From Prorocentrum cordatum (lineage: Eukaryota; Sar; Dinophyceae; Prorocentrales; Prorocentraceae), in NCBI GenBank assembly GCA_963575745.1, contig CAUYUJ010008158.1:58223-122222 (forward strand): a stretch of DNA of 64,000 bases. The letters are read 5' to 3'. Positions 50,686 through 60,989 of the stretch are shown here, piece by piece. The notes beneath the pieces are model-generated. The model was not told the DNA's origin, searched no databases, and was given only the letters and a program-made list of their open reading frames with translations. Positions within the stretch are counted from its first letter, which is position 1; every line of letters begins with the position of its first letter. The position numbers and the translations under genes were made by a program.

Positions 50686-50850
50686 TCATGCGTGTTCAGT
50701 TGTTTCTAACATATAATTGTTGTTGATCCCCCGGTAACCATTGAATTTGTTCCATTGACGTGCCCCCTCTCGGGGCTCGTACCTTCTTTTCGCCACATCC
50801 AAAATGGGGTTCTTATTTTCTCTAGACACCCTGCGCAGGAACAGGATGGA
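50686..50850 (+). repeat. TTGTTGTTGATCCCCC module and CACATCCAAA module
   Basis: Two modules in tandem: ATGCGTGTTCAGTTG / ATAATTGTTGTTGATCCCCC / CCATTGACGTGCC (as at 47383-47540), then CACATCCAAAATGGGGTTCT / GCGCAGGAACA (as at 25390-25445). Confidence 0.75.
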
Positions 50851-51240
50851 AGGAACACCCCTTTCACACACTCACACACTCACACACACACTCACATCAC
50901 CATCATCATCACATCATCAGCGTTTCTTACACACTTCATACTCACTCGACCACTCTCATTCACTCACTCACAGTCACACTGATCAGGAGTGGCTCACTCA
51001 CTCATTCACAAGTACTATTCATCACTCATCATCATCCTGGTCACAACACCACCGTCACCATCGTCATTATCCAGATACGCAGTCACACACCCATGAGGAG
51101 GTCTGAGGCGGGAGCCTCGTCTGTGAGTGAGCACCATCAGAATCACCCATCACCATCGTCACCATAATCACCCATCACCCGCCATCATCGTCACCATCAC
51201 CATCGTCGCCATCACCCATCACCATGGTCCTCATCATCGG
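50851..51240. repeat. CACTCACA and CATCACCAT low-complexity tract
   Basis: CACTCAC words grade into CATCACCAT words; one satellite fragment (GAGGCGGGAGCCTCGTCTGT) is embedded at 51105-51130. Confidence 0.85.
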
Positions 51241-51585
51241 AGGAAGTCTCAGGCGGGAGCCTCGTTTGTGAGTGAATGGCGAGGAAGTCTCAGGCGGGAA
51301 CCCCCTGCCTATGGGGCCCGCAACTCATGTTTTTAATCTGCGCGTGTCATCGGGCAACTTGTAGCAGTCGTAATTTTTGGGCCCCTGAGGCATGAATATG
51401 GAGGAAGTATTAGGCGGGACCCTCGTCTGTGAGTGAATAGCGAGGAAGTCTCAGGCGGGAGCCCTTCCCTATGGGGCCTGCAGCTCATGTTTTTCATCCG
51501 AGTGTGCCATTGGAATACTTGCAACCGTCGTAAAGTTTGGGCCACCGAGGCCTGAATATGGATGAAGTATTTGGCGGCAGGACCC
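51238..51585 (+). repeat. 160-bp satellite, two to three diverged units
   Basis: GGAAGTCTCAGGCGGGAGCC, TCGTYTGTGAGTGAAT, TATGGGGCCCGCAACTCATG and TGAATATGGAGGAAGTAT words at about 165-bp period, as at 25496-26455. Confidence 0.9.
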
Positions 51586-51589
51586 ACGC

Positions 51590-51986
51590 TTCAGCAACCC
51601 GCCTGCTCGACCTGGTCGCCTGGGCCCGCCTTCCCGACCTGCCCGCTATGGGTCTGCCCACCCGGTCTGCCCGTCTGGTTCTACCATTTGTTTTCTGTTC
51701 TTTGTCTTCCTCTTGCTAATTTCTCTCGTGCTCCATTCTTTTCCCTCCCCCTTCCTCCCGTCTTCTCTTCCCTTGTTTCAGGGGCTGCGCTAAATGCGCG
51801 TGGCAGGTAAGAAAGATATACCCCGAAGGGGGTGCGATCGAAAACGACGAGAGCGGGTACCGAAGGCTTGGGATATACGTATTGATTGGCACATGAGCAG
51901 ATCGGAGCGAACAGTGTTTACATTATTGTCGTTGTTGTTGCTGTTGCTGTTGTTGCTGTTGCTGCCGCTGCTGTTGCAGCTGATGT
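51590..51986 (+). repeat. CTCGACCTG repeat plus CGTGGCAGGTAAG module, copy 3
   Basis: CTGCTCGACCTGGTCGCCTG, then pyrimidine tract, TTGTTTCAG, GGGCTGCGCTAAATGCGCGT, GGCAGGTAAGAAAG, a TACCCCGAAGGGGGTG hairpin, TCGAAAACGACGAGAGCGGG and GCTTGGG, ending in (TTG/CTG)n. The CAG/GTAAGA is a textbook splice donor; the 25 bases between it and TTTCAG would be a micro-exon. Confidence 0.72.
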
Positions 51987-52756
51987 TGAACATTATTAAT
52001 TCTAAAGAATAATTATTGTTGGGCCCCCTGGTGCACGCCCCCCCCCCCGCGCCTAGGCCGCAGCCACATTTTCATAATTTTCGTGAGGAAGTCTCAGGTA
52101 AAACGATGTCATCCAGATCCGGTTGTTTTGTTGACGCCCGCTTTCCCTGTCAAAAAACACTATAAAATGACATGTCTTGTTCTAACATAACCAAACTTCA
52201 AGAATCCTTTGCAAAAAATGGCACGAAGTGCACACTCGCGCGCGCAAGATGAAATCCTTCCAAAACCTTAGTTTTCGTAGCGATTTTAACATAAAAACAT
52301 GAAAAACCCAATGGTTTTTCAAAAAAAAAGTTTCAAAAAATCATCTTGCGCGCTCTTGCGGATTTCTGAGGAAACCCAATATTTTTTCAACATTTCTGTC
52401 AAACGGGCTCTTGCGAGCAACTTTTTCACGTGCTTCGAACTTCTGCAACAACGGTTGCGCGCATGCCAGGGCCATCATCCCTGTCAAATAATACCATATT
52501 GGACACATTCGTTTTTTCTTCGCGCGCGCACGCCGTCGTCGTCGGCCGCGGGGCCCTGAATAGTAGCCACGGTCGTCCGCATGCCACGAAGTGAAGTGTC
52601 CGAACGTCATAGGGCGGGAAGCTGGGTGTGGGTGGTGGCGAAGAGTCGTTTGGAAATTTGGTAGAGCTTGAACCGGCCCCCCCACAAAGTGGGGGTATTG
52701 CCCGCCTCCTATGAAAACCCTGGCACTGGTGAGAACGGAGTGTCCCCAGTCTAGTA

Positions 52757-52819
<63 letters not shown>

Positions 52820-53059
52820 GCTGCTGTGCTGCTGTTGTTGTTGTTGTTGTTGCTGCTGCTGCTGCTGTGTTGTTGTTGTTGCTGTTGCTGTTGTTGTGGT
52901 TGTGTGGTTGTGGTTGTGGTTGTGGTTGTGGTTGTGGTTGTGGTTGTGGTTGTGGTTGTGGTTGTGGTTGTGGTTGTGGTTGTGGTTGTGTGTTGTTGTG
53001 GTTGTTGTGGTTGTTGTGGTTGTTGTGGTTGTGGTTGTGTGGTGCTGTTGTTGTTGTTG

Positions 53060-53103
<44 letters not shown>

Positions 53104-53113
53104 TTGCTGTTGT
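51987..53113 (+). repeat. Tandem segmental duplication, unit 1
   Basis: Block X (51987-52540) begins AACATTATTAATTCTAAAGA and holds CGCGCGCAAGATGAAATCC, AAACCCAATGGTTTTTCAAA and GGGCTCTTGCGAGCAAC. Block Y (52555-52745) holds CACGAAGTGAAGTGTCCG, GAACCGGCCCCCCCACAAAG and TGGCACTGGTGAGAACGG. Block Z is (TTG)n/(TGG)n (52758-53110). Non-coding by inspection. Confidence 0.9.
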
Positions 53114-54021
53114 TGAACATTATTAATTCTAAAGAATAATTATTGTTGGGGCCCCTGGTGCGCGCCCCCCCCGCCGCGCCTAGGCCGCAGCCACATTTTC
53201 ATCATTTTCGTGAGGAAGTCTCAGGCAAAACGGGGTATACCAGATCCGGTTGTGTTGTTACGATCGGTTTCCCCTTGCAAAAAATAAGGCAAAGTGGACA
53301 TTTCTTGTTCTAACATGACCAAACTTCAAGAATCCCTTGCAAAAAATGACACGAAGTGCACATTCGCGCGCGCAAGACGAAATCCTTCCAAAACCTTAGT
53401 CTTCGTAGCGATTTTCACATAAAAACATGAAAAACCCAATGGTTTTTCAAAAAAAGGGTTTCAAAATTCACCCCGCGCGCTCTTGCGGATTTCTTAGGAA
53501 ACCCAATACTTTTTCAACATTTCTGTCAAACGGGCTCTTGCGAGCAACTTTTTCACGTGCTTCGAACTTCTGCAACAAAGGTTGCGCGCCTGCCAGGGCC
53601 ATCATCCCTGTCAAATAATACCATGTGGGACACATTCGTTTTTTCTTCGCGCGCGCACGCCGAAATCTTCAAAAATCATTGGGTTTCTTAGGAATTTTAG
53701 CACCGCGCAACATAAAATCATACGAATCGCACCGTAGGTTCTCGAAAAACATCTGTACGAATTTTCAAAATTTCTACCCGCGCGCGCTGTCCGAATCCTT
53801 AAAAACCAATGGTTTTTCAACATTTATGTTATAGAGCTCGCGCGAGCTGTTTTCGCAAGCTCTTTCAACGGCGTTCGCGCGCCTGCCAGGGGCCACAATC
53901 CCTTGCAAAAAATATCATGCGGGACACATGCGCGCGTCGTCGCGTCGTCGTTGTCGGCATGGTACCACAACAAGTCAGTGTGTCACCACGTCATCGAACA
54001 AAATCACTGATCACTGTCACA

Positions 54022-54043
54022 TCCGTAGCCATCTCGGATCAAG
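54022..54043 (+). other. Decayed spliced-leader sequence
   Basis: TCCGTAGCCATCTCGG followed by ATCAAG matches the dinoflagellate SL at 19 of 22 positions. It is followed by GTATCGCC, so it could be either an SL relic in a retroposed cDNA or a decayed SL RNA gene, whose exon is followed by a GT donor. A GGCTTTGTCGGCGAAAGCC stem-loop lies 28 bases downstream. Confidence 0.7.
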
Positions 54044-54069
54044 GTATCGCCTGTGTTCTTGGATGGGTC

Positions 54070-54258
54070 ATGGCTTTGTCGGCGAAAGCCCTTGACGAGC
54101 AGTATGGCCCAGAGCTGTCGCGGCCTCCCTTGGCCGACTGCGGCAGCCCGTTTTATTTGCATCAGGCGCTCAACCATCGGGACAACCATCGGGACAACCA
54201 CAACCATCAGGACCTCCAACCAGAGAGAGCTAGTCACGTGTATTTCGTAGACGAATGA
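54070..54258 (+). CDS. Small ORF downstream of the SL relic, function unknown
   Basis: 62 residues from ATG 54070, beginning MALSAKALDEQYGPEL and ending SHVYFVDE. There is no signal peptide, membrane segment or recognisable domain. A His/Asn/Asp-rich repeat (NHRDNHRDNHNHQD) lies at residues 35-48. The ATG is 27 bases after the SL relic, a normal distance for a trans-spliced mRNA. This makes a retroposed gene or gene fragment plausible. The frame is also open upstream through the relic. No poly-A or target duplication is evident. It may be non-coding. Confidence 0.35.
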   Translation: MALSAKALDEQYGPELSRPPLADCGSPFYLHQALNHRDNHRDNHNHQDLQPERASHVYFVDE

Positions 54259-54724
54259 GCTAGTATTGCACATTGAGGCCGGAACGACAACCACAGAACA
54301 AAATGAGCATGTATCGTCTCACAACAATGGAAACAAGTCCTGTGGTATGCTGGCGCCACGCACGTGGTACCACTCAAAATAAGTGTCTTCGCTTGTGTGG
54401 TACAGAAACGGAAAAACGTCGGAAAACGGTACAGGTGTCCAGTGTTGGAACAGGGGGAAAAGTCGTATACTAAGCTAGCTTCCACAAAATGTTACCACAA
54501 CAAGTCACTGTACCCATGCGCCAGTGTAGTAGCCAAGGTCGTCCGCAGGCCACGAAGTGAAGTGTCCGAACGTCATAGGGCGGGAAGCTGGGTGTGGGTG
54601 GTGGCGAAGAGTCGTTTGGAAACTTGGTAGAGCTTGAACCGGCCCCCCCACAAAGTGGGGGTATTGCCCGCCTCCTATGAAAACCCTGGCACTGGTGAGA
54701 ACGGAGTGTCCCCAGTCTTAAATG

Positions 54725-54786
<62 letters not shown>

Positions 54787-54824
54787 ATTGTTGCGTTGTT
54801 TGTTGTTTGTTGGCGTCGTCCTAC

Positions 54825-55090
54825 CCGCGACCCAGCCCGCGACCCACGCGCGACCCAACCGCGACCCACCCGCGAGCAGGCCGCGACACACCCGCGACCC
54901 AGACACCCCCGCGACCTATCAGCGACCCGCCCGCGACCCGCCCGCGACCCGCCCGCGACCCACCCCGCGAGCAGGCCGCGACACACCAGCGACCCACCCG
55001 CGACCCACCCGCGATCCGGCCCGCGACCCGGTCGGCGACCCACCCGCGGCCCAGCCGCGACCCACCGGCGACCCACCCTCGACCCCACCA
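54825..55090. repeat. CCGCGACCCA 10-bp minisatellite
   Basis: About 25 units of CCGCGACCCA with CGCGAGCAGG and CGCGACACAC variants. Confidence 0.93.
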
Positions 55091-55254
55091 CGTTGTTTCA
55101 GCGAAGACGTCGGCGCCTGTGGCCTGCTGCGTGCGTAGCTTGTGCAACGCGAGTGCCTGCAGCGGGCATCTTCGGAGCCTCGCCTCCTGCCGACGTCCCC
55201 GCCGCCCCCGCACTCTAAACTCTAAACCGCAGCCGCGGGGTGCTGCGTGTCTCA
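55091..55254. other. No recognisable feature
   Basis: Short GC-rich spacer between the minisatellite and the next interspersed repeat. Confidence 0.4.
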
Positions 55255-55412
55255 GGAGGAAAGGAAACACACAGACACAATCAATCCTCGACTCCCCAGA
55301 AAATATGGGAAAATATGGGAAGTGGGGGGGAAGTGGGGGGGGAAGACAGAAACCCAGAAAATATAGGAAAATATGGGGGATGTTTTGTTTGTGTGTATTT
55401 ATTTGTGTGTCC
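55255..55412 (+). repeat. Interspersed AGAAAATATGGG repeat, copy 3 of 3
   Basis: As copy 2, with a private duplication of AAGTGGGGGGG and of the TTTGTGTGT end. Confidence 0.9.
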
Positions 55413-55559
55413 TGGGGCCCCTTCGGTGTCCGCATCCCCGGCCTCGCGGGCCCGGTCCCTGGGCCGCGGCCCCGCGGAGACGGGGCGTCGCTCCGCGGAG
55501 GCCCCGCGCGGAGCGTCTCCGTGCCACCGCGTGTCCGCGGGAGCGCGCCACGCGCGCGC

Positions 55560-55815
55560 GAGGCAGTGCTGGCGCGCACGTTCTCCGAGGATCTTCGGCC
55601 GACCCGAGGCGCCTCGGCAGGTCGCTGCGGCGGGGCGGGGCGCTCCGGGGCCGCGCGCGCGGCAGTCGAGGGGCCTCGGTGGGCACACGCGCGCCGCGCG
55701 CTGGCGAGCGCGCTCTGAGGATCGCCGTCCGGCCCGAGGCGCCTCGGGAGGGCGGCGAGGCGCGGCGTCGCACCTCGGCGGGCCGCCGGCGCCGTAGCGG
55801 AAGGGCTTCGGTGGA
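55560..55815 (+). repeat. GACCCGAGGCGCCTCGG repeat, two tandem copies
   Basis: GAGGATCTTCGGCCGACCCG (55587) and GAGGATCGCCGTCCGGCCCG (55718) each lead into AGGCGCCTCGG and a GCGGGGC-rich tail. A third copy (CATCGGCCGACCCGAGGCG) is at 57760-57830. AGGCGCCT is palindromic. Confidence 0.75.
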
Positions 55816-55892
55816 CAGGCACGCTCGTGGCGAAGCACATGCCCGTATCCGCGGCCTCTCGGGCCTCGCTGGTGCTCTTGAGAGGAGGCAGA

Positions 55893-56038
55893 GGTAACCA
55901 CCGATACCGCCGCCCTGCTGTCGTTTTCGCATTCTTACGCCTCCCAGGATGCCCTCGACGCCGTGGCTGGATTCGCCGTCGCGTCTTGGCCAGAGAGTAC
56001 AGAGGGTGTGGGGTCCGGGGAGCAGCGGTATCGTTGCC
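55893..56038. mobile_element. GGTACCGATACCGC TIR element, copy 2 of 2
   Basis: Left GGTAACCACCGATACCGCCG; right GGGGAGCAGCGGTATCGTTG then CC. The interior CGTGGCTGGATTCGCC and GGTCCGGGGAG match 18599-18710. Confidence 0.78.
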
Positions 56039-56099
56039 GTTTAGTTTCGCCGGATGCGCACACGCTCTGAGAATCTTTCGGCGACTACACAGGGTATGG

Positions 56100-56215
56100 A
56101 AAAACATTGTGTGTTTTCGTATGTGTGTTGTGTTTTCACCCTGTGTCTGCGTGTGTGTGTGTGTGTGTATTTGTGTGTGTGTGTGTTGTGTGTTTGTTGA
56201 TTGTTTCTTTTTTTA
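56100..56215. repeat. (GT)n-rich tract
   Basis: GTGTGTGTGTGTGTGTGT runs with TTT interruptions. Confidence 0.85.
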
Positions 56216-56363
56216 ACCTAACAGCGAAGACTGATAGGTTTCTAGTGGTGTCAAAAAAGAGCATCATGACTCCTCAGGGAGGTCGGGGCGGGACCCGGGG
56301 CGGCTGCCACCGAAGCCCAAATCGCCTGGGACATCCTCGCAAAATCGCTCTTGGCGCTGCTAG

Positions 56364-56762
56364 AACTCCATTCCCTGCGTACACTTTGGATGCCTGGAGC
56401 CAACTGCTGTAGGCCTTTTCGTGCTCTTCGACTTCCCAGAACTCCATTCCCGGCGTACATTTTGGATGCCCGGAGCCAACTGTAGGCCACTTCGTGGTCT
56501 TCGAGTTTCCAGAACTCCATTCCCGGGCCACATTTTGGATGCCCGGAGCCAACTGTAGGCCACTTCGTGCTCTTCGAGTTCCCAGAACTCCATTCCCGGG
56601 CCACATTTTGAATGCCCGGAGCCAACTGTAGGCCACTTCGTGCTCTTCAAGTTCCCAGAACTCCATTCCTGGGCATGATTTTGAATGCCCGGAGCCAACT
56701 GTAGGCCACTTCGTGTTCTTCTAGTTCCCAGAACTCCATTCCTGGGCCACATTTTGAATGCT
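56364..56762. repeat. 73-bp minisatellite, about 5.5 units
   Basis: AACTCCATTCCCGGGCCACA, TTTTGGATGCCCGGAGCCAA, CTGTAGGCCACTTCGTGCTC and TTCGAGTTCCCAG, starting at 56364, 56440, 56513, 56586, 56659 and 56732. The unit resembles CAGTTCCCAGGCCACACTTT / GGATGC just upstream of the helicase exon acceptor (26485-26515). Confidence 0.95.
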
Positions 56763-57110
56763 GAGGCAGGCTGATGCTGCGGCCGAGGCAGGCTGAGGCT
56801 GAGGCAGGCTGAGGCTGAGGCCGAGGCTGAAGGCAGACTGAGGCTGAGGCTGAAGCAGACTGAAGCTGAGGCTGAGGCAGGCTGAGGCTGAGGCTGAAGC
56901 AGGCTGATGCTGAGGCAGGCTGAGGCTGAGGCTGAGGCTGATGCAGGCTGAGGCTGAGGCAGGCTGAGGCTGAGGCCGAGGCTGAAGGCAGACTGAGGCT
57001 GAGGCTGAAGCAGGCTGAGGCTGAGGCTGAGGCAGGCTGAGGCTGAGGCAGGCTGAGGCTGAGGCAGGCTGAGGCTGAGGCTGAGGCAGGCTGAGGCTGA
57101 GGCTGTGATT
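56763..57110. repeat. GGCTGA hexamer minisatellite
   Basis: About 350 bases of GGCTGA and GGCAGGCTGA units in varying order. Confidence 0.95.
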
Positions 57111-57508
57111 GCGACTGCCGTTGCCACTGCGACTGTCATCGCGAATGCGATTACGACTGCGAGAACAGCAGAATTCTACAACTGGATTCTCATTTGAATC
57201 TTAAGGGGAATGCTTCCAGATATGCTCCTACACATCGCTGTTAGGTTGCTTTGCCGGGATAATATTGTGAATTTGTTACACAAGCGTCGGGGTGTGGTTT
57301 GCGATCTGGGTCGTCAGGGTCTGGAATGGCACCGCGCTGCCATCGTCGGGCCTCCTCGGGGCGCGGCGGGGAGCTCCGTCGAGAGGCCCTCGCCCGCCCC
57401 ATCGGGGGTGACCCTCCACGGGTGCCGGTGGCAAGGCATACCCTCTGCAAACAGCACCCTTCGTAGTTTGACGGGCCTGTTTTCCACCACCGCCACTATC
57501 AGTTGGAG
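57111..57508. other. No recognisable feature
   Basis: Starts with GCGACTGCCGTTGCCACTGC-like degenerate triplets, then ordinary sequence. No exon identified. Confidence 0.45.
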
Positions 57509-57702
57509 GGTGAAAGGAGGTGGAGGATGAGGAGGAGGACGAGGGGGAGGAGGAGGAGGTGGACAAAGAGGAGGAGGACAAAGAGGAGGAGGAGGAGGAG
57601 GAGGAGGAGGAGGAGGAGGAGGAGGAGGAGGAGGAGGAGGAGGAGGAGGAGGAGGAGGAGGAGGGAGGAGAGGAGGAGGAGGAGGAGGAGGAGGAGGAGC
57701 CC
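57509..57702. repeat. (GGA)n microsatellite
   Basis: About 190 bases, with GACAAA interruptions near 57562 and 57580. Confidence 0.96.
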
Positions 57703-57984
57703 CTCCCCCTCCTACTTTTGGTGGTGGCGGTAAAAAGCATGTCCACCGTAGTTGCCGAACCATCGGCCGACCCGAGGCGACTCGGGAGGGCGGCGAGGCG
57801 CGGCGGGGCCGCCCGGGGGGCCGCCCCGAGGCCCGCCGCCTGAAGCGCGTGGCGCGCAGCGGGGCGCCGCCCGCGCCCGCGGGCTGCTGCGCGGCGCTGT
57901 GCTGCCGCGCCTGCGACGCGGAGACCCTCGGGCCGCGGGCCCGGGCTGCCTCTCCGATCCGGGGCCTTCCTCGTCCGCCGCCCG

Positions 57985-58213
57985 TGCCTCCTCGGCCTCC
58001 TCCCTCCTCCCCTCGCCGCCGCCTCCCTCCTCCCTCCGCCTCCGCCTCCTGCCGCCCCCCCTGGGACAGCGCCTCCTCCTCCTGCTCTTCCTCCTCCTCC
58101 TCCTCCTTCTGCTATTCCCTCCTCGCTCTTGCGTATCGTCTCTTGGCTGCAGGTAGCCCGGTCTCGGGGTTCGTCGTCGTCGTCTTCGTCGCCGCCGCCG
58201 CCGCCGCCGCCGC

Positions 58214-58288
<75 letters not shown>

Positions 58289-58345
58289 GGTCGTCGTCGT
58301 CGTCTTCCTCCTCCTCCTCGTCCTCCTCCTCCTCCTCCTCTCTGG
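57985..58345. repeat. (CCT)n and (GTC)n microsatellites
   Basis: (CCT)n 57985-58125, a short unique piece ending TTGGCTGCAG, then (GCC)n and (GTC)n 58170-58300, then (CCT)n to 58345. Confidence 0.93.
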
Positions 58346-59099
58346 CCCAGGCCTTCGCGCTCGTCGGCGGCCACGGTCTGCCGCATGACTTATCGCAGTT
58401 TTCCAGGGATCGTTTTCGGGCCCCAGGCCGCAAGTGACCAAACAACCCCGCCGTTGTGATTTCTTCACGACGCGAGGGGGTACAGTCGAAATCGATGATC
58501 AGGATGAGTAACCTTCCCAAGGGTACCCTTGCATCCTTGCCTCTTTGGCCCATCCGTATTCACTTTCGATGGCCAGCCCCACTCGAAGAGCTTCGAAATG
58601 GGCGTCCGGGGTCCGAGTCCGAGGGGCTTGCATCCTCATCGTGCGTCCTTCCTACCGGTCCTGACTGTACGGCAAATTCCTTGATCTGGCCGATCCGGAC
58701 CCGGAACGGGCCCGCAGCAGGGTGCCGGCGCGCGACGGTCGGCTTCCGTGCCGCGATGTGGTGCCGCGGCTGTCGTCCCGATTTTCCGTGCAGGTGCACG
58801 GTCGTCCCGGCGGGTGGCCATGTGTTCTGCCAGGCTCCCCGAGGGTTGTGGGCGAAACGCATGCCGTATCCGCGGCCTCGCGGGCCGGGCCCCAGGGCCG
58901 CGAGCTCGCCGACACGAGGCGTTTTTTTCGCAGATTCCCCGCGCAAAAGGTAGTATCCGTGCGACCGCGTATCCGCGGGGTCGCGCCCCCTAATCCGAAT
59001 CGCGAGGGCGCGGATACGGCGATGTTCGCCGCTCGGCCGACGTCTGGGGCGAGAGACTCCCAGGGTACATTTTGGCAGCCTTTTTGTCGCGTTCCTGGA
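58346..59099. other. Unassigned, with GTATCCGCGG-type inverted repeat
   Basis: 58966-59027 holds GTATCCGCGGGGTCGCGCCC ... GCGGATACGGCGATG, related to 16045-16113. 58867-58910 has a GTATCCGCGGCCTCGCGGGC word also seen at 55840. No gene recognised. Confidence 0.45.
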
Positions 59100-59355
59100 G
59101 TGCTCTTGTGGTAATCCTAGGCCCTTCTTGGGGCCCTCTCAGGGGCCTCTTGGGTCTCTCTTGGTAGCCTTGTGGGGACCTCCTGCGGCCATCGTTGAGG
59201 CCATCGGTAAAAGCGGGGGGATACTTCAGTGGCGTCCCCCCTTTTGGGCCCGAGAAGTGCCTCTTGGATCGCTCTTGGGACGGTCTTGGGCGCCCTTTGG
59301 GCCGTTCGGGTGCCTTTTTGGGCCCCTCTTCGGGCACTCTTGGCTCCTGTTGGAG
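59100..59355 (+). repeat. CTCTTGGGGGC 11-bp periodic repeat, copy 6
   Basis: CTTCTTGGGGCC, CTCTTGGGTCT, CTCTTGGGACG and CTCTTCGGGCA at 10-11-base spacing. Confidence 0.85.
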
Positions 59356-60090
59356 CCAACTCGAAGCCTGAACAGCCCGTCGGAAGAGAAAACTCGAAAC
59401 AAGCGAACCAAGCATGAATGCACAATGTGTTGAAGGATTGTGGCTTCTTAGGGGCCTCTTTGGGAGGCTCGGAGGGCACCTGGAGCTCAGCTTTGGCGTG
59501 ATCCCTACTGTCGCCCCCTTCCTTGCACAACCTGGAGGATGCTCACCGAGCTGGATTACAGAAACACGGGAGCATCATACATAGGACGTATACACGCATG
59601 CATATTTTATTTCCTGATTGGCACGGTTCTTAATGGTACACCTTACAAGTTCGATGTTTCTGTTGATCCCAGGGTTGTGGAATGCATTTGCGGCCTGGTC
59701 CTCGCAACTAGGGATCATCCAATGCTTGCTTGTGCGTAATCATTGATTTAACAAGTATGCCTGCCACCATCTTAGGTACATACAACTGTTGTTGTGTTGT
59801 ATGGGTAATTGTTCGTTGACACAAGAAAGCGTAGTTTTATTGCTTATATGTGTTGCTGTGTCGGCTGATCATTGCATGTTAGAATCCAGCGCGCTGCAAG
59901 CCATGGGTCAGCCGAACAAGGGTCTATCGGTGGATCAGGCGCTGTCCCCTAAAAGCGCTGGAAACCAAGGGCCCGCCCCCCCAACAGGGATATCGACCGG
60001 TTGAGTTTGGGAGGAAGCGCCGCCAGGCATTGGAGGGACTTGCAGCCAGCTGATCAGCTGGATGATGGAAGCGGATGGCTCGATACTCCG
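59356..60090. other. No recognisable feature
   Basis: About 730 bases, more AT-rich than average (59540-59900). Short frames only. Confidence 0.5.
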
Positions 60091-60259
60091 GATTCCAAAA
60101 TAAAGTGGGGGGGTCACCTTTGGGGGGGGGTCTGATTTGAGCTGTCTTGGAGGGTTCGGGGGGGTCTGGGCAAAGGGCCGCCCTTTCATGGACGGTCTGG
60201 GGGGGTCTAAGTCTTCTCGTCTGGGAGGGTTGTGACCCCCTCCCTTTCATCACGAAATC
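60091..60259. mobile_element. GATTTCGTAATAAAGGGAGG TIR element, copy 1 of 2
   Basis: 169 bp. Right end GACCCCCTCCCTTTCATCAC then GAAATC; the left end GATTCCAAAATAAAGTGGG is more decayed. The interior has repeated TGTCTTGGAGGG and GGGGGGGTCT words shared with 63453-63621. Confidence 0.83.
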
Positions 60260-60860
60260 TGGGGTATGTTGAAATGAATGCATATAGAACAGAAGCATCG
60301 CACCATCATAGCTCACAGCGTCTCATAGCAATCTCGCGTGGGCGCCCCGTTGCCCCACCGCGCTGCCACAGTGGACGTGGCCGCGCGTTCCACACGCGGG
60401 TGGTCGGCACGAAGAGCAGCAGCAACTCGCGCGCCATGTTGTGCAATCACGCTGTCGCAGGGAATTGGGCGCGTGCAGCATGGAGCTTATTTGCGCAAGC
60501 AAGTGATCATACGGCATGGCCAACCCAGGCATTACAAACATACACATTCCTGCAATGCGTTGTGGCAGGTTCATGCGTTTCTAGCAGTTAGTTCGTAACA
60601 GCCCGTACATTCTGCACGCGGGCACTTTTTCATGGCAGCGTGATTGAACAACGCGGTGTTGCGATTTCTCGTTGGTTGTTAACTGGGTGGTGAGGTGCTA
60701 TACGTTGTACCTCTCCAATACGGCGGCGTGGTCGGGCAAAGCGGTGCCCGTTCATTTTCGGTATGACGTGTTTCTGTAATGCACGCGTTCTTATGTCCAT
60801 CTGGTTCGACCTGCTCGTGTATTGCGCTTGCGACACGCCAGCGTGACTAGTCGATGACAT
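60260..60860. other. No recognisable feature
   Basis: About 600 bases of ordinary composition without an identified exon. Confidence 0.5.
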
Positions 60861-60864
60861 TCGT

Positions 60865-60925
60865 AAGTAAGTATGTATGTATGATGTATGTCTGTATGTA
60901 TATATATATAGTTATACACATGTTT
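60865..60925. repeat. (TATG)n/(TA)n microsatellite
   Basis: GTAAGTATGTATGTATGATG then TATATATATATA. Confidence 0.88.
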
Positions 60926-60989
60926 TTAATGTTCAAGTGGATCACGCCATTCCGCTGACTCCCAGAAGAGGAATGAAGTCAACGGGTGA

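Larger units (their letters stand above)
53114..54790 (+). repeat. Tandem segmental duplication, unit 2, with an insertion
   Basis: Blocks X (53114-53650), Y (54527-54718) and Z (54726-54790) repeat unit 1 in order. An extra segment of about 875 bp (53651-54526) separates X from Y. Its first 300 bases are further diverged X sub-repeats with CGCGCGC boundaries; the rest holds a spliced-leader relic and a small ORF. TACCACAACAAGTCAGTGT (53964) and its near copy at 54492 bracket the latter part. Confidence 0.88.

Noticed and set aside
58456-58953. 165-codon plus-strand frame
   Set aside because: Open on both strands in this GC-rich stretch; no domain seen and it crosses a repeated GTATCCGCGG word.
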